From: Lithospermum erythrorhizon
Taxonomy: Eukaryota > Streptophyta > Magnoliopsida > Boraginales > Boraginaceae
Assembly: GCA_019722365.1 (NCBI GenBank)
Contig: JADFUC010002365.1
Coordinates: 1-64,000 of the forward strand
Reading direction: 5' to 3'
Length of the DNA stretch: 64,000 nucleotides
The notes under the pieces: generated by a model
Database searches by the model: none
Told to the model about the DNA's origin: nothing
What the model saw: the letters and a program-made list of their open reading frames with translations, nothing else
Made by a program: the position numbers and the translations under genes
In this document: positions 58,381 to 64,000 of the stretch, in pieces
How the letters are laid out: every line of letters begins with the position of its first letter
Position numbering within the stretch: position 1 is the first letter of the stretch

Positions 58381-59241
58381 GATGAGCATGCAGCGAACAT
58401 AGGTCTTAGACGGATGTCGCCGGTGGTGTTAGGTTAAGTGGGGTCGATTATGTATCTATTGTGTTATGTGAACAAATATTTGAATATTATTGCTATATTT
58501 TTAATATATATGTTTCTTTATGTCTATATGTTTTAGAATTTACATATAATATACATGTAGTGTATCTACGATAAGTGAAAAGGTAAATCCCTAGGTTAGT
58601 CTATGTTTTCTAGAGAGAGGTAACATGAATTGTTAATTACGCCTCTTGACCTAGAAACATAGGATAGCCCAGGCCTTAGTGGAATCTTTGATGGATTAGG
58701 GGCAACAAGCATCATATATTAACATGGTGTTTTGATTAGTGATCAAGATTGATCACGTTAGCTGCGAGGACTAGATTAATACCGTGGTGCCGATTACACA
58801 CAATTGGCCAGGGGAGGCGGTATGACGGAAGCAATTCATAGAAGATATGTATATCGTGATACATGATATTTGTTTAGGGTACAGGTCGTCAATTGTTAGA
58901 CCTACGATATATAACTATGTGTTATTAAGCTACGTACTTTGACTATGACAGCGTCTACTTAAGCGGGGATTATAACGGCATATGTTGGGTCCACTTAGCG
59001 GTGAGTGTAGCGATAGATGTTGATATATTGGGAGGGATTTGTCGTCTTGATATACAAAGGAAGATCTCGGGCCTCTCAGCGCGGTTGATGCCGATTGGTT
59101 TATGGGGCATACCAAATGCTTATTCGGTTATTACTCGGTAAAAGAAAGTTGTATGGGTGTCATGACACATAGCACATGGTTAGCCTACATTTAGAGATCG
59201 CGTGATAAGGAATTGTGAATAATCGTCCAAGGGCAAGTGAG

Positions 59242-60240
59242 TGTTGGGAAATCAATGAGAATTGATTCCATTTATTATGCCGTTGGATCAATTTATGTAT
59301 CCAACTTCATTTACCCGATTAGGTTAAATGTGATTATGGCGGAACTTAGTGTTCAAGCCCAAGTAATTGTATATTACTAGTGTGGAGTTACCATGATAAT
59401 TTAAGGGGTTATGAAATTGCTAGATCTTACTCATTAATCGTTATAATAATAGTAGTGGTCAATTATTATTATTATACAACTTACTATTATCTGACCTAGA
59501 AAGGTCCACTTATGTCGATGGCGTTGATTATATTTCATGTATGAAATTAAAGAGAGCGTATAATTGAAATGTATTTCTAATTACAAGGTTCACATTTATG
59601 TAGAATATCGATTGAACAAATAGAATCAATTAAATTATTATTTAATTGGTTAGAATGAGTACAATATTTATCAATAACTTGAAAGATTATTGATATTGAC
59701 TCATTACTATTTAATTAAGCTAATTAAATAGTTATTTCGTCTTGACTCACATTAGTGTCTGCGAACTAATAGGATTAACGAGTCAAGCTAAACGGGTTCT
59801 TTATCGGGCTTGTTTTACTTTTTGTATATAAGCAAAACTTTAGGGTTTTCATGACAAAATATTTTTTTAGAAAATAATTTCATCAAAAACCTAAAGTAGC
59901 CCCCCAGCTATAGAAATTCTCCCGAGAATTTTTTGGGGTTTTTGATTTTTTGTTCATCACTTTGTTTACTAGCATAAATAGGTTATTGATTCAACCTGCA
60001 GTGTGGACCAACTAGAGATATCATACGATTGATATTACAACAAGGAGCTGAAGGGAAGTCAAATTCCGTTGTGAATTTGAGCGATAATGTTTTGGTGGAA
60101 TTTACTCCATTGCTTGTTGTACTTACTACATTCATATAATTGTAATTATATGTTTTTGTATAATAATGTAGTAAGCACTTTAAGATCTACGGAATTAATA
60201 GCATTTGTATTTATGCTCATATATCCATAGTATTTTCCAT
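59242..60240 (+). mobile_element. Ty1/copia 3' LTR
   Basis: Starts TGTTGGGAAATCAATG after the purine tract GGGCAAGTGAG (59231-59241), ends near TTTTCCA at about 60240. Matches the 5' LTR at 54890-55820 along its length. The two LTRs differ by many small indels, pointing to an old insertion. Confidence 0.7.
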
Positions 60241-60560
60241 CAGCTTTGGCAATGAAAATGCAGCCCACTTAGCGAAAAAGGGGGTAGGCTGGCTTGAGTG
60301 AATCTAGCGAAATACCACAGTAACTAATCTCATGCTTATGCGCATTAATAGTATATACATATCTTTAAGGACATAAATATCATAATATGACACCTAAATA
60401 AGGCTAATATCCAAGCTGCCAATAATAAAATAAGGCAAAGCCCCAATCATCATACATGTTTGATTTGGGTTCTAGTTAAATGTCTTTGTTCATCAGCGTT
60501 TACAAATCTTGATATGGTCGATCAGGGCAGTGGATTAATTTGGATGGTTTTGAACATGTG
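60241..60560 (-). repeat. LTR-like remnant, no gene
   Basis: TAGCGAAAAAGGGGGTAGGCTG and TGAGTGAATCTAGC at 60275-60310 resemble a block at 16350-16400 in an antisense LTR. Otherwise nothing recognised. Confidence 0.3.
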
Positions 60561-60574
60561 ACCCATTTGATCTC

Positions 60575-60700
60575 GAGAATATTTTAGTAATTTCATATTA
60601 ATAATTAGGGGTATTTTAGTAATTTCGGATAAATAATTTGAAATTTTATTCATTTAAGACGAAAATCCCAATCCTATTGAACTCATTATCCCCAATTCGA
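60575..60700. repeat. Left inverted-repeat arm next to the KCS fragment
   Basis: The + strand segment with TATTTTAGTAATTTC (twice), AATAATTAGG, ATAAATAATT and CTATTGAACTCATTAT recurs in reverse complement at 61415-61545. About 125 bp, identity roughly 75-80% by eye. Confidence 0.7.
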
Positions 60701-60732
60701 ATTAGGAAAAAACATTCTTTATCAAAAGGAAA

Positions 60733-61350
60733 CATTAAGGAAAAATGTTTAATTAAAAAGAATGTGACACCTCCAACTCTAAAAACAATTTGGGATCAAC
60801 ATTGATTTCTTGTTCCCAAAATACCAATTACGAGTATTATTCTCACGTCTTAACAACAATTGCGTATGTTTTCTATGAATTTAGGCGTATCTCTTGCAGA
60901 TCAATTGACTTGACTCCAACACGCAGCCCATTTCTAAGATTAAAAGCTCTTAACATTCCCTCTCAATTTATACTTATTCACAATCTTGGCGAAGAGAAGG
61001 GTAGGATTAAGCAGTACGCAATTATGACAAGAACTGATATCTTTAGAACTGACTTTGGTGTTCTTGAATAAATTATCAAGTGCACCAAACATGACTTTTT
61101 CAGCTTCTTCTCGAGCTTTTTCCATGGTGGGCATTGCTGGAATTGTGTGTAAAGCTTCAGGCAAGTAAGTCTCTTCACAGACGGACCTTTAAGTCTTCTT
61201 GTTGAAATTCAAGTGAAGACTCATCGAAATCTCGGTAAGCTTTGAATGACCCATGAATTTACTATATGGGACTTTGAGTTCATTAGGAGGGAGGTAACAT
61301 GAGTAGTCCACGAGGTAACGGGTCTGGGGCGTGTCATGATGTAGTGTTAG
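60733..61350 (-). pseudogene. 3-ketoacyl-CoA synthase (FAE1/KCS-type) gene fragment
   Basis: On - the sequence reads a partial FAE1/CUT1-type condensing enzyme, in order: RPRPV (about 61334-61319), LVDYSCYLPPNELKVPYSK (61310-61255), FMGHSKL, DESSLEFQ, EETYLPEALHTIPAMPTM, AREEAEKVMFGALDNLFKNTK, SKDI, VNKYKLRGNVKSF, then N-L-x-x-MGC (active-site Cys codon 60925-60923), SIDLQ, NWYFGNKKSMLIPNCFF, and FRVGGV near 60760. About 200 of the family's roughly 500 residues are covered. KCS enzymes condense acyl-CoA with malonyl-CoA in very-long-chain fatty acid synthesis on the endoplasmic reticulum. There are several frameshifts and a stop, no start and no His/Asn-containing C-terminal half. It is flanked on both sides by inverted repeats, which suggests capture by a mobile element. 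Not a working gene. Confidence 0.8.
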
Positions 61351-61414
61351 GTGCGACGAGGAAAGGCGTCCATACGTGCGAGAGACACATGCTTCCGTCG
61401 ATTCTCCCTCGTCT

Positions 61415-61545
61415 TGCGAAATAATGAGTTCAATAGATTTGGAGATTTTGGTGTTGAAACCAAATAAATACCCCCAATTATTTATGCGAGAAATTACTAA
61501 AATATCCTAATTATTCAATTTGAAATTACTAAATACCCTACGAGA
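61415..61545. repeat. Right inverted-repeat arm next to the KCS fragment
   Basis: Reverse complement of 60575-60700: ATAATGAGTTCAATAG at 61421-61436, AATTATTTATGCGAGAAATTACTAAAAT, CCTAATTATTC and GAAATTACTAAATACCCTA. Confidence 0.7.
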
Positions 61546-61569
61546 TGTCATGTCTTTGGTCGCGTGTTG

Positions 61570-64000
61570 GCTCATCGAGTGCTGACTTCCGTGTGGGTTG
61601 GACCATATTGGTAGCGTTGTAAAAGCGTTGGTGATGAACAAAGACACTTTGAAAAGCGTGAGTGATGAACTAGAACCAAGCGCAAACATGTATGATGATT
61701 GGGGCACTTGCAAAATAAATATAAACCGGCGCAGCAAGACAATACCCCGTCATCAATGCGGCGCGCGTCACAGCTCGATAACAAAGCGAGGGATCATCAG
61801 ATGCATGTATGTAATCATAACAATGTACACCTAAATCACAGCAGCTCACTAGTACACGAGGATCATCAACGTGTAACTCTCTACAATCATCTTATATGCA
61901 ATACCGACATAAGATGCGTATTGCTGCTCTGTGTCATCATGTAGCTCGATAGCGAAAGCAGGGATGTCGATGCGTAACCAATAATCATAACAATAAATCA
62001 CTTCTCGTCACGTAGCTCCAGAGCAAAATAGGGATCATCAACGTGTAACTCTACAATCATCTTATGTCCCGTCGACATAAGGATCATCAACATATGCACA
62101 TCATCCGAGTAGCTCAATAGCGAATAGGGCTTCATCGCACATGCATGGCAATAATCATAGCAATCATACACTTCGTCACAGCTCGCTGCTTAAGCGAGGG
62201 ATCATCCGATGTGACTTTTCTACGCAATGCGTCTTGTAATGGTCGGCGTAAGGATCATCATATACACGTCATCCTGGCTCGATAACAAGCGAAATTTGTC
62301 AGCAGTGCCTCGGTCTGCTTGTCGTCTTGCCTACTCGTGAAGCAATTTCATCATGGGTACAAATCAGAATAAAACTCACAACAAACAAAATAAAATAAAA
62401 TAAAAACTCCCATCTAACCAGTATAAACACACAACAAACCATGATATAACTCGCCATAACAACATCACATAAGAACAACCATATACACACACTATCATAG
62501 AATACAACCCATATATATATTAAATTCAAATCATCTCACATTCACATCTATTTAACCAACAATAAATCATTTCCTACAATCATAATATACGTATAGTCAA
62601 CACCCGTGATATAAGTACTCACCTTTATACTAGACCAACCAGCGTACACCTAGTTTATTCCAAAGCTCCCAATCCTCGCTCGACTCCTATCTAAAGCGTA
62701 TTGTTGTATTATTAATCATTTTCTTTGAAATTCTCCCTTTTACTTCTTTAATTCCCAAATAAATATCTAATAAAACCCAACAACCTCAACATTATTATCC
62801 TAGTTCAAAATGTGTGTTAAGAGCCCAACCATTCTGCCCAAAAACAACGTTTTATGCAATAAAAACTCATTTTTCTCCATTTAAATGTATTTCTAGTTAT
62901 TATAATTTCCATAAATCAAACTAAATATCAAATGAAATCCATAAATCATCAAATATTTTTATCAACTCAAAATATGATTCAAGAGTTCATAAATTCTGTT
63001 CAAATATTTTTATACAATTAAAATATATTTTTCTCAATTTAAATCTCATTTCTAGTTGTTTAAACATCCATAATTCAAAACAAATAGCAAACCAACTTTA
63101 CAAATTTCTAATTTTTGAAAATTATCTTTTTTATACCTCCATAGTTACTGTAAAAATACAATTTTTACTTTTTAACTCCAATTTATTTTCTTTTAATTTA
63201 AAATCATGTTTTAGTAATTAAATCATCAAACATAGCAAACAAATTAGAATCACCCCAAAATTGGTCCGAGGTACTCACGGTACTGTTTGTAATTTTGTCA
63301 ACCCTTTAGTATTTATTTTATATTTTATACACTTTCTATCCATTTAAATTCCGAAAATCATAATAAATATAAAACAACTTGAAAATCAAAACTTTCTTTC
63401 ATGGGTCAACTCTAAATGTTATATATTATTCAAAAAACCAAAAATTATCACATTTGAAATAAGTTTACTATTTATTTCATATTTACCTTTAAAAGATCAA
63501 ACTAGATCTAGAAAAGTCAACAAAACATAAATCATCATCTTTATTCAAAGATTTCATCATCCAGATTGTCAAACATCATCTTTTGAACTTACATTATACA
63601 TGTATGTTCAAGAAATTATTTATTTTCAACTTTAAACCAAAGTCAACAAATGTTGAGGGATGAACTTTGAGCTTGATTTTACTTTAAAAATGGAGGAAAT
63701 TTTTAGGGCAGAAAGAGAGGGAGGAGATGGCTATGGAGTTTTTGGGGAGGTAAGTTTTCTTCCTTTCTTTCTTTTTTTATTTGGATAAGATGGTAAATGA
63801 TTAAGAGTGGGGGACAAGGTCCTTAATAATTGTGAAGTGTGTTTAGGAAACATGCTCATAGAGCTTCGAAATTCACTGTGAATATTACTCAAAACCATTA
63901 TCTTCTTGAAAAAAAATAAATAATGAAAATATGAAATTTCCCATTTTAGTATGAGAAACTCCAAGAACATTTGTTGTGATTTGAAATTGTTTACTATTTT
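61570..64000 (-). mobile_element. Antisense gypsy-type LTR, incomplete at the window edge
   Basis: The - strand has the superfamily's landmarks: ACACCCGTGATATAAGTACTCAC at about 62600 (reverse of GTGAGTATCTATCTCACGGGTGT at 21185), TTGACTTT copies in antisense (GAAAAGTCAAC at 63513, AAAGTCAAC at 63640), and a GA-rich segment at 63710-63755 like the one at 2520-2600. The start lies beyond 64000. The ORFs in it are shadows. Confidence 0.5.
61771..62277. repeat. Three ~170-bp tandem repeats in the antisense LTR
   Basis: Units start at about 61771, 61941 and 62110, each with AGCTCGATAACAAAGCGAGGG or a variant, then ATCATAACAAT, CACTTCGTCACAGCTC, GATCATCAACGTGTAACTC, CAATCATCTTAT and CGACATAAG. 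Diverged, with small indels. Confidence 0.75.

Noticed and set aside
60763..61336. TGTGACACCTCC ... GGGGCGTGTCA as the two ends of a short LTR
   Set aside because: Both words lie inside the reading of the KCS fragment on the - strand (GGVT and MTRPRPV), so the resemblance to LTR ends is chance.
61771..62277. CRISPR-like array of repeats and spacers
   Set aside because: Units are 170 bp, diverged throughout, and sit in an LTR of a plant genome.
1..64000. tRNA, rRNA or organellar insertions
   Set aside because: No tRNA A/B boxes with a cloverleaf, and no rRNA or plastid gene motifs were recognised on reading.

Overview
This window looks like repeat-rich intergenic DNA from a flowering plant, most likely a eudicot. 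It holds one gene that reads as intact: a spliced single-MYB transcription factor of the REVEILLE 6/8 (LHY/CCA1-like) type at 23255-27483 on the + strand. It has eight exons and an open frame of 304 codons with a conserved C-terminal domain. Nearly all the rest is layered, decayed retroelement DNA: Ty3/gypsy-type LTRs and pol, Ty1/copia elements in both orientations, and endogenous pararetrovirus-like (caulimovirid-type) sequence. I see no bacterial features, rRNA, tRNA or CRISPR. The genus cannot be named from the sequence alone.

Layout. 1-3935: pararetrovirus-like coding remnants, one unit on + split by an antisense solo LTR (320-2875), abutting a second unit on - (3531-3935). 4000-13113: gypsy LTR remnants and a gypsy pol (5571-7246, continuing at 9940-10438) split by another solo LTR (7247-9933) and followed by its own 3' LTR (10559-13113). 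13114-15960: AT-rich minisatellite-like DNA with a recurring AACAAGCGAATT motif. 15961-22426: two more LTRs of the same superfamily (16496-18241 and 20174-22426), the first inserted into an antisense LTR. 22489-22732: a Stowaway-like MITE just upstream of the REVEILLE gene, followed by an Evening Element (22801-22809) and the gene itself. 27987-30289: copia remnants on -. 30290-39900: two pararetrovirus-like units in inverted orientation. 39905-47025: a - strand copia-like element without recognisable pol. 47060-52022: a + strand copia element with decayed integrase, RT, RNase H and 3' LTR. 52023-54627: another gypsy LTR. 54890-60240: a copia element with both LTRs but most of its coding region deleted. 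60575-61545: a fragment of a 3-ketoacyl-CoA synthase gene between inverted repeats. 61570-64000: a - strand LTR with three 170-bp tandem repeats.

The REVEILLE gene keeps its frame across eight exons, while every retroelement reading frame is broken by stops and frameshifts. The breaks are therefore more likely real decay than general sequencing error. The least ordinary items are the captured KCS fragment, the inverted pararetrovirus pair with its promoter, polyadenylation and primer-site layout, and the shared TTGACTTT clusters and TTCG-loop hairpins in the LTR family. I found no convincing wholly new system.
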